A DNA stretch of 64,000 nucleotides from Candidatus Pantoea edessiphila (GTDB taxonomy: Bacteria; Pseudomonadota; Gammaproteobacteria; Enterobacterales; Enterobacteriaceae), in contig NZ_PDKT01000001.1 of NCBI RefSeq assembly GCF_002933315.1, positions 310,001 through 374,000 on the forward strand, read 5' to 3'. The position numbers and the translations under genes are program-made. Positions 33,394 to 43,518 of the stretch are shown here, one piece after another (positions within the stretch are counted from its first letter, which is position 1; the number at the start of each line of letters is the position of its first letter). Under the pieces are notes generated by a model, which saw only the letters and a list, made by a program, of their open reading frames with translations, made no database searches and had not been told where the DNA came from.

Positions 33394-34326
33394 TTATTTA
33401 ATAATACCAATTCTGCTCAATCTAATTCCATGAGGCCAAATGCTTTCCTGTTTTTCAAAACTTATCCAAATAAAGGTCGCTTTACCGATGAAATTATCTT
33501 CAGGAACAAATCCCCAATATCTACTATCTGCACTATTATCACGATTATCACCCATTACAAAATATTGTCCTTCTGGGACTATCCAACTTGTTCTTGATTT
33601 ACTAGTTTGTTGGTAATATAGATCAACTTGACTACCTATTTCATTTGCAAGTAAAATATCGTGATTAACTTTACCTATTATTTCTTTTCGTGTATTCAAA
33701 CGAATACCTTCTTTTATATCTTTGTTTTTAGATATTTGATAAAAATCATTTGTTTCAATTTTTTCATTAAAAGTTTGAATGAAATTACTTGGTTTAATAT
33801 TAGTGTAGGTAATTTGTAAAAAATTATTACAATTTTTTTTGTTATTACACTTTGGACTTATTTCGAGTTTTTTGCTATAAGGATTATAGGTTACTTTATC
33901 TCCTGGAATACCGATAATACGTTTAATATAATTAAGTTTTGGATCTTTTGGATATTTAAAAACTGCAATATCACCGCGTTTAGGCTTGCCAATGGTAATT
34001 AATGTATTTTGTGTGATTGGATTTTTAATTCCATATGTAAATTTATTTACTAAAATAAAATCCCCAATCAATAAAGTCGGCATCATTGAACCAGAAGGTA
34101 TTTGAAATGGCTCATAACAAAAAGAACGAAAAAGAAATACAACCATCAGTGTAGGAAATATTGATGCTATATGTTTAATACATGTCTCTAAAAAAACTAA
34201 AATTGTAGAATTTTTTTTATCTATAAATTCATTACTTTTAAATGGCCATTGAAAATAATCAATAACCCAAAAAATACCAGCAAGTAATGTTACAATAAAT
34301 AAAATTAAAGAAAAATTATTAACCAT
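33394..34326 (-). CDS. lepB: Signal peptidase I LepB
   Basis: LepB cleaves signal peptides of Sec-exported proteins at the outer face of the inner membrane. Its 310 residues compare with 324 in E. coli. Two N-terminal membrane helices (about 4-22 and 48-68) precede catalytic Ser80 (PSGSMMPTL) and Lys135 (NYIKRIIGIPGD). The C-terminal GDNRDNSADSRYWGFVP box is intact. It lies between rnc and lepA, as in E. coli. Confidence 0.97.
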   Translation of the reverse strand: MVNNFSLILFIVTLLAGIFWVIDYFQWPFKSNEFIDKKNSTILVFLETCIKHIASIFPTLMVVFLFRSFCYEPFQIPSGSMMPTLLIGDFILVNKFTYGIKNPITQNTLITIGKPKRGDIAVFKYPKDPKLNYIKRIIGIPGDKVTYNPYSKKLEISPKCNNKKNCNNFLQITYTNIKPSNFIQTFNEKIETNDFYQISKNKDIKEGIRLNTRKEIIGKVNHDILLANEIGSQVDLYYQQTSKSRTSWIVPEGQYFVMGDNRDNSADSRYWGFVPEDNFIGKATFIWISFEKQESIWPHGIRLSRIGIIK

Positions 34327-34340
34327 TTTTTAAGGTTCCT

Positions 34341-36140
34341 TTATTTTTTATCATTACCAATATGTAAGATAGCTAGAAATACTTCTTGTGGTAATGCAAC
34401 ATTACCGATTAATTTCATTCTTTTTTTTCCTTCTTTTTGCTTTTGTATAAGTTTTTTTTTGCGACTAACATCACCTCCATAACATTTAGCTAAAACATTT
34501 TTACGTAATTGTTTAATATTTGTACGTGATATAATATGATTTCCAATCGCTGCTTGAAGTACAATATCAAATTGCTGACGAGGGATGATTTCTTTTAATT
34601 TTTCAATTAAATTTTTCCCCATATTTTTAGCATTATCTCGATGAGTAATTAGTGTCAATGCATCAACTCGTTGAGAATTAATTAAAATATCAACACGAAC
34701 CATGTTAGAAACCTGAAAACATTTGAAATTATAATCTAAAGATGCATGACCATTTGATATGGATTTGAGTCGATCAGAAAAATCTGAAACTATTTCTGCC
34801 ATTGGTATATCATATTTAAGTGATACCTGATTTCCATGATATATTATCTCAGTTTGTATACCTCTTTTTTGAACACATAGTGTAATAATTTTTCCTAAAT
34901 ATTTTTTTGGCAGTAAAATATTACAAATAACAATTGGTTCACGCAGTTCTTTAATATTATTAGTTGGTGGTAGTTTAGATGGATTATCGATATAAATGAT
35001 ATCATCATTAACAATTTTTATTTCATATGCAACTGTTGGTGATGTAGTAATTAAGCTAAGATTATACTCGCGTTCTAGTCGTTCTTTAACAATTTCCATA
35101 TGTAACATACCTAAAAATCCACATCTAAAACCAAATCCGAGTACATTTGATGTTTCTGGTTCATAAAACAAAGATGCATCATTTAAACTTAATTTACTAA
35201 GTGCATCTCGAAATAATTCATAACCATTTGGTGTAGTTGGAAATAAACCAGCATAAACCTGTGGTTTAATTTTTTTAAAACCAGGTAATGCTTTATCAGT
35301 TGGTTTGTATGCGTGTGTTAAAGTATCACCTACTAAATTACTAATACTATTCTTAATAGTACATATTACCCAACCTACTTCACCACATCTTAGTATTTCA
35401 CGATCTACTTTTTTTGGAGTGAAAATACCAATTCTATCAGCATAATATGTACGATTATTGCTAAATATCTTTATTTTATCACCCTTAAGTAAGGTGCCAT
35501 TTTTAATTCTTATTAAAAATATTGATCCAAGATATTTATCAAACCATGAATCAATGATAAGTGCTTGTAATGGATCACTAGGATTACCTGTTGGTGGTGG
35601 AATATTGACTACAATAGCTTCTAAAACTTCTTTTACACCATATCCTGTTTTCGCGGAACAAGTTATCGCTTTAGTTGCATCAATACCAATTATATCTTCA
35701 ATTTCTTTAGTTACACGGTTTGGGTTAGATGATAATAAATCAACTTTATTCAAAATTGGTAAAACTTCTAAGTTCATGTCAATTGCTGTGTAGCAATTTG
35801 CTAAAGTTTGTACTTGTACTCCCTGAACAGCATCAACTATTAATAATGCACCTTCACACGCTGCAAGAGAACGAGAAACTTCGTAAGAAAAATCTACATG
35901 TCCTGGAGTATCGATAAAATTTAATTTATAAATTTTATTATCTTTTGCCTTATAAGTAAGACTTACACTTTGAGCCTTTATTGTAATACCTCGTTCACGC
36001 TCTATATCCATGGAATCAAGTACTTGTTCAGACATCTCTCTATCAGTTAATCCACCACAGATTTGAATTAACCGATCAGATAATGTTGATTTTCCATGAT
36101 CGATATGTGCAATAATAGAAAAATTTCTTATTTTTTTCAT
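34341..36140 (-). CDS. lepA: Elongation factor 4 (LepA)
   Basis: LepA is a ribosome-bound GTPase thought to act in initiation, back-translocation or 30S assembly. The ATG at 36140 gives [19 protein letters not shown] and exactly 599 residues, the E. coli length. A further 18 upstream codons are open but unrelated. G motifs are [17 protein letters not shown] and NKVD. The C-terminal LepA-specific domain has [25 protein letters not shown]. It is probably the first gene of the lepA-lepB-rnc-era operon. Confidence 0.98.
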   Translation of the reverse strand: MKKIRNFSIIAHIDHGKSTLSDRLIQICGGLTDREMSEQVLDSMDIERERGITIKAQSVSLTYKAKDNKIYKLNFIDTPGHVDFSYEVSRSLAACEGALLIVDAVQGVQVQTLANCYTAIDMNLEVLPILNKVDLLSSNPNRVTKEIEDIIGIDATKAITCSAKTGYGVKEVLEAIVVNIPPPTGNPSDPLQALIIDSWFDKYLGSIFLIRIKNGTLLKGDKIKIFSNNRTYYADRIGIFTPKKVDREILRCGEVGWVICTIKNSISNLVGDTLTHAYKPTDKALPGFKKIKPQVYAGLFPTTPNGYELFRDALSKLSLNDASLFYEPETSNVLGFGFRCGFLGMLHMEIVKERLEREYNLSLITTSPTVAYEIKIVNDDIIYIDNPSKLPPTNNIKELREPIVICNILLPKKYLGKIITLCVQKRGIQTEIIYHGNQVSLKYDIPMAEIVSDFSDRLKSISNGHASLDYNFKCFQVSNMVRVDILINSQRVDALTLITHRDNAKNMGKNLIEKLKEIIPRQQFDIVLQAAIGNHIISRTNIKQLRKNVLAKCYGGDVSRKKKLIQKQKEGKKRMKLIGNVALPQEVFLAILHIGNDKK

Positions 36141-36786
36141 TATATTGATTTTATTAATAAAATTTTTAGAAAATTGATAATATCTTACTTGCATAAGATA
36201 TTTTGTTTTTTTATATTAATTTAATAACTAAAATATCTATAATTTTTTTGCATTAAAATATAAAAATTAATACATTTATAGTTATTTTTTAATTTTTACA
36301 TTCAATATTATATGGAAAATATAATATTTTCCGTAATTTACTAATTTTTATAACTATACTAAATTTTATATAGTCTAATAAAAAATAATTAATTATAAAG
36401 AAATTAAAATATTTTTATAATTAATTATTTACTAATAAATTATTAGAATAAAAATTATTTTAACAAAACACAGTTAGTTAAACAAATTCAATATTAAATA
36501 TTTAAAAATTATTTTGTATACCACTTAAGAAATAGTTTCATTAAAATAATAATATAGATATATAATGCAAAGTATTTATCTTATTTTAATTAAATTGCGT
36601 AGTTATTAACTGAATTTATTTTTAAATAACAAAGATAATTAATTTTTATTGTTTTAATTTGTAATAAACAAGTATTATGAAAAGAGTTATTTTTTAAAGT
36701 CGAAATAAAATATTTTTAGAGAAACATTTAAAATATTTTATTATATTTATCCTTAAAAACTACTATATTAACTTTTATTAAAAACA
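36141..36786. other. Divergent spacer between lepA and nadB, site of rpoE-rse loss
   Basis: In E. coli rseC-rseB-rseA-rpoE lie between lepA and nadB. Here 646 A/T-rich bases hold no credible reading frame. A 16-bp perfect inverted repeat (36383-36398 with 36415-36430) lies in it. Promoters for lepA and nadB must be inside. Confidence 0.65.
36383..36430. repeat. A/T inverted repeat in lepA-nadB spacer
   Basis: Arms of 16 bases pair exactly across a 16-base loop. It lies between divergent genes, so a terminator role is not expected. Chance or an erosion relic is possible. Confidence 0.4.
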
Positions 36787-38415
36787 ATGCAAAAACATTC
36801 ATTACCTGATCATAAATGTGATGTCTTGATTATAGGAAGCGGTATATCTGGTCTATCTTTAGCATTACGGTTGCCAAACTACTATAAAATCATTCTTGTA
36901 ACTAAATCAAAAATACATGAAAGCGCAACCTTATATGCTCAAGGAGGAATAGCTGCAGTATTTGATAAACAAGATAATCTTGATTCTCATATTAAAGATA
37001 CTCTAATTGCTGGAACTGGTTTATGTGATTATGATGTAGTATCATTCATTGTAAACAATGCGAAAACATGTGTGAATTGGTTAATTAATAATGGTGTTAA
37101 TTTTGATATTGATTCAATAAATAATGGGAAAATAAATTATCACCTTCATAAAGAAGGTGGACATAGTTATAGACGCATCTTACATAGTGCTGACTGCACG
37201 GGACTGCAAATTGAAAATACTTTAGTAAATAAAGTACTAAAACACAAAAATATTAATATTATTGAATATATGATTGGAATAGATTTAATAATTTCAGATA
37301 AAATTGATTTACCAATTCCAAGGCGTGTGGTAGGAGCTTGGTTGTGGAATTGCAACAAAAGAAAAATTGAAACTTGTTGTGCTAAAACAGTTATTTTAGC
37401 AACAGGAGGCGCATCAAGAGTATATAAATATACTACTAATCCTAATGTATCATCAGGAGATGGTATTGCTATGGCTTGGCGTGCTGGTTGTCGTGTAGCC
37501 AATCTAGAATTTAATCAATTTCATCCTACTTGTTTTTTTCATCCTGATGGTCATAATTTTTTATTAACAGAAGCTTTACGTGGTGAAGGTGCTGTGTTAA
37601 TACGTCCTGATAAATATCGTTTTATGTTGGATATTGATAAACGTGCTGAGTTAGCACCAAGAGATATTGTATCAAGAGCTATTGCACGTGAAATAAAAAA
37701 TAATAACATAGAATGCGTATACTTAGATATTACTCATAAATCAAAACAATTTATTTTTGATCATTTTCCAATTATTTATAGCAAATTATTAGAGTTTGGA
37801 TTTGATTTAACAAAAGATATAATTCCTATAGTACCAGCTGCACATTATACTTGCGGAGGAGTTATGGTTGACAAGTTAGGTAGAACTGATACTAATTGTC
37901 TCTACGCAATTGGTGAAGTAAGCTATACTGGTCTTCATGGTGCAAATCGCATGGCGTCAAATTCTTTGTTGGAATGTTTAGTTTATAGTTGGTCTTTATC
38001 AAAACATCTAATTGATGTATTACCTAATATTAGAATAATAGATTTATTACCATCTTTTAATGCAGTAATAGATCAAAAAAAATACAATTTGAGCGAATTA
38101 AATCTAACAGAAGATTTAAATAAAATTAGAAATTTTATGTCGAATTGTGTTGGTATAGAACGTACTACTAAATCTCTTAAATTTGCAAAATATAATATAA
38201 ATTTATTAAAAAATAAGATAGATAAATATTATAATAATTTTTATTTATCTGATAAATTATTAGACATTAGAAATTTAGTACAAATAGCAGAATTAATAAT
38301 ATATTCTGCTATAAAAAGAAAAGAGAGTAGAGGCTTACATTATATTTATGAATATCCTAATTTATTACCTAAAGCAGTGCCAACAATTTTAGTACCAAAT
38401 ACTTGTAATAAGTAA
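36787..38415 (+). CDS. nadB: L-aspartate oxidase NadB
   Basis: NadB is a flavoenzyme that oxidises aspartate to iminoaspartate, the first step of NAD synthesis. Its 542 residues match E. coli (540). The FAD-binding start is [18 protein letters not shown]. The flavin and substrate region includes [24 protein letters not shown] and [10 protein letters not shown], and the C-terminal part has [21 protein letters not shown] (in two halves). NadA, its partner, is not in the window. Confidence 0.97.
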   Translation: MQKHSLPDHKCDVLIIGSGISGLSLALRLPNYYKIILVTKSKIHESATLYAQGGIAAVFDKQDNLDSHIKDTLIAGTGLCDYDVVSFIVNNAKTCVNWLINNGVNFDIDSINNGKINYHLHKEGGHSYRRILHSADCTGLQIENTLVNKVLKHKNINIIEYMIGIDLIISDKIDLPIPRRVVGAWLWNCNKRKIETCCAKTVILATGGASRVYKYTTNPNVSSGDGIAMAWRAGCRVANLEFNQFHPTCFFHPDGHNFLLTEALRGEGAVLIRPDKYRFMLDIDKRAELAPRDIVSRAIAREIKNNNIECVYLDITHKSKQFIFDHFPIIYSKLLEFGFDLTKDIIPIVPAAHYTCGGVMVDKLGRTDTNCLYAIGEVSYTGLHGANRMASNSLLECLVYSWSLSKHLIDVLPNIRIIDLLPSFNAVIDQKKYNLSELNLTEDLNKIRNFMSNCVGIERTTKSLKFAKYNINLLKNKIDKYYNNFYLSDKLLDIRNLVQIAELIIYSAIKRKESRGLHYIYEYPNLLPKAVPTILVPNTCNK

Positions 38416-38525
38416 TGAAACTTAAATCCAATATTTTGTTTAAAAAAAATTATTTTTAAACTCTTTAATAATCTTTTTTAACAAATTAAAAGATGTTTCA
38501 CTCTATTAAATTAGGTATTTTAAAT

Positions 38526-39212
38526 ATGAATAATATGCTAAAATGGCGTCATGTATTATCAGAAGAAAAAAAGAAATCCTATTTTGTTAATACATTAAGA
38601 TTAATTAATAATAGACGTGCTGCTGGCATAACAATTTATCCATCACAAGAGAATGTGTTTAATGCTTTTCGTCTTACTGAACTAAAAGATATTAAAGTTG
38701 TTATCTTAGGACAAGACCCTTATTGTAGACCAAATCAAGCACATGGATTAGCTTTTTCTGTATTACCTGGTACTAAAATACCGCCTTCTTTAAGAAATAT
38801 TTATAAAGAACTATTGCAAGATATTTCCGATTTTAAACAACCAAATCATGGTTTTCTTGAAAGTTGGGCTGAACAAGGTATAATGTTGTTAAACACTATA
38901 CTGACAGTAGAAGAAGGAAAAGTACATTCTCATGCACAATTTGGTTGGGAAATATTCACTAACAAGGTAATTGATGTTATTAATTATAATTGTAACGGAA
39001 TAATTTTTTTACTTTGGGGTATTCACGCACAAAATAAAGGTAATATTATAGATCTGCAGCGTCATTATGTATTGCGAGCACCTCATCCTTCTCCAAGATC
39101 TGCGCATCTAGGTTTTTTTGGATGCAAACATTTTTCAAAGACTAATAAATTGCTAATTAAACAAAGCAAAACTCCTATAATGTGGACACCAATAATTAAA
39201 TGTATAAAATAA
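38526..39212 (+). CDS. ung: Uracil-DNA glycosylase Ung, altered motif A
   Basis: Ung removes uracil from DNA. The ATG at 38526 gives 228 residues and puts the catalytic Asp at residue 64, as in E. coli; a longer in-frame start at 38493 is unlikely. Asp64 and Tyr66 are kept in GQDPY, but the next residues are Cys67-Arg68-Pro-Asn70, where E. coli has His-Gly-Pro-Gly. The uracil-recognising Asn is in LLNTILTV, and the HPSPRSAH loop is intact. A strong hairpin follows the stop. It sits between nadB and grpE. Confidence 0.96.
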   Translation: MNNMLKWRHVLSEEKKKSYFVNTLRLINNRRAAGITIYPSQENVFNAFRLTELKDIKVVILGQDPYCRPNQAHGLAFSVLPGTKIPPSLRNIYKELLQDISDFKQPNHGFLESWAEQGIMLLNTILTVEEGKVHSHAQFGWEIFTNKVIDVINYNCNGIIFLLWGIHAQNKGNIIDLQRHYVLRAPHPSPRSAHLGFFGCKHFSKTNKLLIKQSKTPIMWTPIIKCIK

Positions 39213-39218
39213 CAGCAT

Positions 39219-39251
39219 TTATCACAACCGATTTTAATCCGGTTGTGATAA
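39219..39251. terminator. Bidirectional terminator between ung and grpE
   Basis: A 12-bp perfect stem (39219-39230 with 39240-39251, containing ACAACCG/CGGTTGT) has a 9-base A/T loop. It lies between convergent ung and grpE, so it can serve both. The flanking U-tracts are weak. Confidence 0.7.
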
Positions 39252-39268
39252 GATAATTATAATAAAAA

Positions 39269-40018
39269 TTATTCTTTTGTTTTTGTTACTACAACAATTG
39301 CAGGACGTAATAATCGACCGTTTAATATATAACCCCGTTGCATTATTGAAAAAACATGATTAGAAGGCATAGTATTTGATTCTGTAACAGAAATTGCTTG
39401 ATGTATGGTAGGATCAAATAGTACATTCACTTTATCTATTACTTGTACTCCAAATTTACCCATTGCATTCATTAATGATTTCAATGTTAATTCAATACCC
39501 TGCACCATAGATATTGGCAAACCTTTTTCTTGACTAGCAACCTCTAATGCACGTTCAAGATTATCAATTACAGGTAATAATTCAACACTGAATTTTTCTA
39601 TTGCGAATTTATGATTTTTCTCTATATCTATTTTAGTACGACGGAGAATATTTTCAATTTTTGCTTGATTACGTAATTTTAAATCAAGTATATTAGTTTG
39701 ATATTGCAATAATTTTTCTTCAAGTATTAAAATGTGTTCATTTAATTTTAATACAACTGATTGTGTTTGATCAACTGATTGTGTTTGATCAACTGATTGT
39801 GTTTGATCAACTGATTGTGTTTGATCAACTGATTGTGTTTGATCAACTGATTGTGTTTGATCAACTGATTGTGTTTGCTCAACTGATTGTGTTTGCTCAA
39901 CTGATTGTGTTTGCTCAACTGATTGTGTTTGCTCAACTGATTGTGTTTGCTCAAACATTGCATCATCTTTATGATTTAATGGAGTATTATTATTTATATT
40001 TTGTTCTTTATTATTCAT
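39269..40018 (-). CDS. grpE: GrpE nucleotide exchange factor with N-terminal hexapeptide repeats
   Basis: GrpE releases ADP from DnaK in the Hsp70 cycle. The core is complete: a long dimerising helix (about residues 88-140, including RRTKIDIEKNHKFAIEKF) and the beta-domain (IMQRGYILNGRLLRPA). The total is 249 residues against 197 in E. coli. The extra length is an array of eleven hexapeptides before the helix (about residues 23-88): five EQTQSV, then six DQTQSV. The normal GrpE N-terminus is disordered, so the insertion is probably tolerated. A GGA site precedes the ATG. Confidence 0.96.
   Translation of the reverse strand: MNNKEQNINNNTPLNHKDDAMFEQTQSVEQTQSVEQTQSVEQTQSVEQTQSVDQTQSVDQTQSVDQTQSVDQTQSVDQTQSVDQTQSVVLKLNEHILILEEKLLQYQTNILDLKLRNQAKIENILRRTKIDIEKNHKFAIEKFSVELLPVIDNLERALEVASQEKGLPISMVQGIELTLKSLMNAMGKFGVQVIDKVNVLFDPTIHQAISVTESNTMPSNHVFSIMQRGYILNGRLLRPAIVVVTKTKE
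39754..39951. repeat. 18-bp tandem repeat, 11 copies, inside grpE
   Basis: Eleven 18-bp units run head to tail with no spacers. Six plus-strand units at 39754-39861 end in GAT and five at 39862-39951 end in GCT (last one CAACTGATTGTGTTTGCT). The single base difference switches Asp to Glu in GrpE. The units are identical within each block, which points to recent slippage or unequal exchange. The absence of stop codons makes other frames look open on both strands. Confidence 0.97.
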
Positions 40019-40140
40019 TTTTTTTCCATATTTTATAAATTATATTTTAATAGTTAGCTTATTATAGAGATCGATTTACTTGTTTCAATATGAAACAATA
40101 ATATTGTTTGTATTTTAGGTTGTTGAGGATTATATAACAT

Positions 40141-41022
40141 ATGAAAAAATACTTTAATTATATCGGTATTTTAGGTTATATAGATTCTCCTGGCATAATT
40201 TCTACTTATAAAATGCTTTGGGGATGGTTAACTAAAAAAGGCTATCATGTATTAATAGAAAATAAAATAGCTCAAAAAATAGCATTAAATGAATTGAAAA
40301 CTGATATTACTTTAAGGGATATTGGTCAAAATGCAGATTTAGCTATTGTGGTTGGAGGTGACGGTAATATGCTAGGAGCAGCTCGTGTTCTATCAAAATA
40401 TGATATTAAAGTTATAGGAATTAATAAAGGTAATCTCGGATTTTTAACTGACCTTGAGCCAAATAATTCTCAATTTCAATTGAATGAGGTATTAAAAGGA
40501 AATTATCTTATAGAAGATCGCTTTTTATTGGAAGCTAAAATTATTAACAAAAATTATTATAAAAATATTGGTCTTGCTATGAATGAAATAGTATTACATT
40601 CAGGCATAATTGCACATATGATTGAATTTGAAGTTTATATCGATGATATTTTTGCTTTTTCGCAAAGATCAGATGGATTAATTATATCCACACCTACTGG
40701 ATCAACCGCGTATTCTCTATCTGCTGGTGGTCCTATTTTAACACCTTGTCTAGAAGCAATTGCCTTAATACCAATGTTTCCACATACTTTATCTATGAGA
40801 CCATTAGTTATTAATAGCAATAGTATAATTAAATTACGCTGTCACCCTCTTCACAAAAAAATCAAGATCAGCTTTGATAGTCAAATTGTAATTCCTATCG
40901 AAGAAGAATCGGATATATTAGTTAGTCGTAGTAAAAATAAACTTAGTCTAATTCATCCTAATAACTACTGCTATTTCAATACATTAAATTCTAAATTAAA
41001 TTGGGCTAAAAAACTTTTCTAG
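40141..41022 (+). CDS. nadK: NAD kinase NadK
   Basis: NadK phosphorylates NAD to NADP. Its 293 residues match E. coli (292). The catalytic [11 protein letters not shown] motif, [12 protein letters not shown] and the NAD-binding [17 protein letters not shown] are intact. A TTGAGGAT ribosome site precedes the ATG. It is divergent from grpE, as in E. coli. With nadB it shows NAD(P) synthesis is kept. Confidence 0.97.
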   Translation: MKKYFNYIGILGYIDSPGIISTYKMLWGWLTKKGYHVLIENKIAQKIALNELKTDITLRDIGQNADLAIVVGGDGNMLGAARVLSKYDIKVIGINKGNLGFLTDLEPNNSQFQLNEVLKGNYLIEDRFLLEAKIINKNYYKNIGLAMNEIVLHSGIIAHMIEFEVYIDDIFAFSQRSDGLIISTPTGSTAYSLSAGGPILTPCLEAIALIPMFPHTLSMRPLVINSNSIIKLRCHPLHKKIKISFDSQIVIPIEEESDILVSRSKNKLSLIHPNNYCYFNTLNSKLNWAKKLF

Positions 41023-41435
41023 TGTATTTATGTATGAAAAAATATAATTTTATAGTTTGCAAAACAAATAACAAAATTTATTAATTTTTTTATTTTCTAT
41101 AAAAACAAATTTTCTTTAAAAAAAGATTTAATTGTAATTTTTTATTTGCAAATAACTTATTTTGGACATAATACATAAAAAAATAAATTACTACATTTTA
41201 GTAAACTAGATTTGCTATAATATTTTGTATGATTTTCTTTATTATCTATTATTCTTATTGATAATTAAATATATCTATTTATATAAGTATATTTATTATA
41301 TAAGTATATTTACTTAAATAATTGAGTTTTATAAATTCATTTACAATAAAATTTTTTCATATTTATCTGTTATATAGTAGATTATTCACTATTTTAATTA
41401 AAAAATTTGAACTTTGATAAAAAGGTAATTTATAT
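41023..41435. other. Spacer between nadK and bamE, site of recN loss
   Basis: E. coli has recN between nadK and bamE. The 413 bases here hold no frame. A 17-bp A/T unit is duplicated in tandem at 41281-41314. The bamE promoter must lie near 41340-41420. Confidence 0.6.
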
Positions 41436-41780
41436 ATGAATCAAAAAAAATATTTTTTCTTTGTATTATTTATAATATTTTTTATAATTTCAGGTTGTTC
41501 AGGATATAACATAAAAAAAATTATCTATGATCCAGAAATAAATCAAGGTAATTGCTTCATGATAGATAATATTGATAAAATAAGTAAGGGTATGACACAA
41601 CAACAAGTTATTAAAATACTTGGCACGCCTTTGATAAAATCATCTTTTAGTAGTGATATTTGGTATTATGTATCTATTCAAAAATTAGGATATGGTAAAT
41701 CCAAACATCAAACTTTGATACTAGGTTTTAACAATAAAGGTATATTAACTTATATTAGAAATATCAAGGATTTTAAATAA
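41436..41780 (+). CDS. bamE: BamE outer-membrane assembly lipoprotein
   Basis: BamE (SmpA) is the small lipoprotein of the BAM complex. Its 114 residues match E. coli (113). The signal peptide ends in lipobox ISGC (Cys21), then GYNIKKIIYDPEINQGN. The OmlA/SmpA domain has ISKGMTQQQVIKILGTPL and a Trp-Tyr pair (IWYY). It is convergent with rnfH, as in E. coli. Confidence 0.95.
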   Translation: MNQKKYFFFVLFIIFFIISGCSGYNIKKIIYDPEINQGNCFMIDNIDKISKGMTQQQVIKILGTPLIKSSFSSDIWYYVSIQKLGYGKSKHQTLILGFNNKGILTYIRNIKDFK

Positions 41781-41802
41781 GCGAAATTTTATTTTTCATT
41801 TA

Positions 41803-42096
41803 TTATTTTCTATTTTTTACATGCTTCTTTATTAATTGACGACGTAATTCTATGGGATTTAAAGGTAACGAACGATAAATTTCTATTCTATCACCTTCTT
41901 TGACTATATGTTCTAAATCAATTAACTTTCCATAAATACCAATTTTATTGTCGTTAAGGTTTATTTCATTATGTAGTTCTAATATTCCTGATATTTCAAT
42001 GAGTTCTTTAACTGTACTATGATTATTGAATTCAAAATAAAAATGATAATATTTTTGAGCAACAGCATAAACTAACTCTACATACATCTTAGACAC
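41803..42096 (-). CDS. rnfH: RnfH-family protein (UPF0125)
   Basis: RnfH is a small protein with a ubiquitin-like (beta-grasp) fold, of uncertain role; in E. coli it is paired with ratA in a toxin-antitoxin-like locus. The 97 residues contain VELVYAVAQKYY and VKEGDRIEIYRSLPLNPIELRRQ, which match the family. An AGAGG site precedes the ATG. ratA, which adjoins it in E. coli, is gone; only about 199 bases separate rnfH from smpB. Confidence 0.92.
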   Translation of the reverse strand: MSKMYVELVYAVAQKYYHFYFEFNNHSTVKELIEISGILELHNEINLNDNKIGIYGKLIDLEHIVKEGDRIEIYRSLPLNPIELRRQLIKKHVKNRK

Positions 42097-42295
42097 TAGA
42101 GAACCTCTTAAAATAATTTTTTATACGCTATTATGAAATAAACATTAAATCTTAAAAAATTCACTTTTAATGTATCATAAATAATATAAGTAATAAAATT
42201 TATTATTTTTATATTAATAGATTGAGTCTTTTATGACAAATAAAAAAGTATATATAACCTAAATTACAATATCAAACTATAGAAAATTATAAATA

Positions 42296-42775
42296 ATGAA
42301 AAAAAAATTAAATAAGCTTGATTCTAATATTATTACTAAAAATAAAGCTGCTTACTATGAATATTATATTGATAATGAATTTGAAGCTGGTTTAGTGCTA
42401 TATGGATGGGAAGTAAAATCACTAAGAGCTGGAAAAATTAATATAAGTGATAGTTATATTTTAATACATAATGAAGAAGCATATCTATCAGGATCTATGT
42501 TTCAACCTTTAGCATATGTTTCTAATAATAATATTATTAATCCTAAAAGAGATCGCAAATTATTATTAACTAGATCTGAAATTAATTTCTTAAATTACAA
42601 CAAAAAACAAAAAGGTTATACTATTATTGCGTTAATGATGTATTGGAAAAAAGCTTGGTGTAAATTGAAAATTGGTATTGCACGTGGCAAAAAACAATAT
42701 AATAAACGTGATACTATTAAAGATCGAGAATGGAAAATTAATAAAGAAAGAATTCTAAAAAATTCCAAATTATGA
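42296..42775 (+). CDS. smpB: tmRNA-binding protein SmpB
   Basis: SmpB binds tmRNA and brings it to stalled ribosomes. Its 159 residues match E. coli (160). The OB-fold core includes YYIDNEFEAGLVLYGWEVKSLRAGK and the C-terminal tail has DTIKDREWKINKERI. The partner RNA gene ssrA starts 51 bases downstream on the same strand, as in E. coli. No clear ribosome site is seen. Confidence 0.97.
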   Translation: MKKKLNKLDSNIITKNKAAYYEYYIDNEFEAGLVLYGWEVKSLRAGKINISDSYILIHNEEAYLSGSMFQPLAYVSNNNIINPKRDRKLLLTRSEINFLNYNKKQKGYTIIALMMYWKKAWCKLKIGIARGKKQYNKRDTIKDREWKINKERILKNSKL

Positions 42776-42826
42776 AATACTAGATTATTGATGATATTTT
42801 TGCTAGTATTGCAAAAAAGATAGTTA

Positions 42827-43189
42827 GGGGCTGATTCTGGATTTGACGAAATTTTCGAAATCTAAGGTGCATGTCGAGGTGCGGTAGGCCTCGTTAATAA
42901 ACCGCAAAAAAAATAGTAGCAAACGATAAAAAATACGCTTTAGCAGCCTAATAAGCTGTAGAGGCCCTTTCTACCTAATTTTTCTCTTGAAATAGGAAAA
43001 AGAAAGGTCAACTAGAGAGATCGCACTATTAAGCTTGCCTAAGAGGTTAAAAGTGTTAAATTTCATTTAGGATAATTTGATAGAAGCGTGTCTAACCGCG
43101 TTTATTAAATAACAAAAAGATAGACTAAACATGTAGTACTCAAGACGTAGGACTTTCGGACGCGGGTTCAAATCCCGCCAGCTCCACCA
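42827..43189 (+). ncRNA. ssrA: tmRNA (one-piece)
   Basis: The 363-base RNA equals the E. coli length. The 5' GGGGCTG pairs with 3' CAGCTCC (one G-U pair), then ACCA. The T-arm is CGGGTTCAAATCCCG. The resume codon GCA at 42919 opens the tag frame ANDKKYALAA and ends in two TAA codons (42949-42954). E. coli has ANDENYALAA, so two residues are now Lys; the ClpXP-recognised LAA end is kept. The CCA end is encoded. No integrase or attachment site lies at its 3' end, a common prophage target. Confidence 0.97.
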
Positions 43190-43518
43190 AAAAATAGAGC
43201 TAAGGTAAGACTATAACATTTAAAGTTATTGATTGCTTGTAGCAAAAGCAATGATAATTTATTCAATCAATTATAGTATACATTCTACTTTGAAAAACCT
43301 ATCGACTTTAATATGCAACATCCAATTGAATTATGTCATATATTAATAACATAATTAAATGTAATGATTTTATGTAATTTATACGTAAGGAATTATTAAA
43401 GTTACATAAAATAATTAAAATATTATTGAGTTATTTAAATTAGAATCTCCTTTATTCACAGGGTCGTCTAAACTTAGTTTATTATATTATTAATTAAAAA
43501 AGGGGGAATAGAGCAAAA
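43190..43518. other. Spacer between ssrA and ygaM, no gene
   Basis: About 329 bases with no credible reading frame or tRNA. A weak 7-bp hairpin (43232-43238 with 43246-43252) might end tmRNA transcription. E. coli K-12 carries a prophage in this interval; no trace of one is present. Confidence 0.55.

Noticed and set aside
39754-39951. Possible CRISPR array or overlapping genes at the 18-bp repeat, which is open in other frames on both strands (for example plus-strand FDQLIV repeats)
   Set aside because: There are no spacers between units and no cas genes. The minus-strand frame continues into a full GrpE, while the other frames are open only because the repeat contains no stop codons.
43189-43518. 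Prophage attachment site or integrase next to the tmRNA 3' end
   Set aside because: No duplicated tmRNA end, no integrase-like frame and no phage genes are present.
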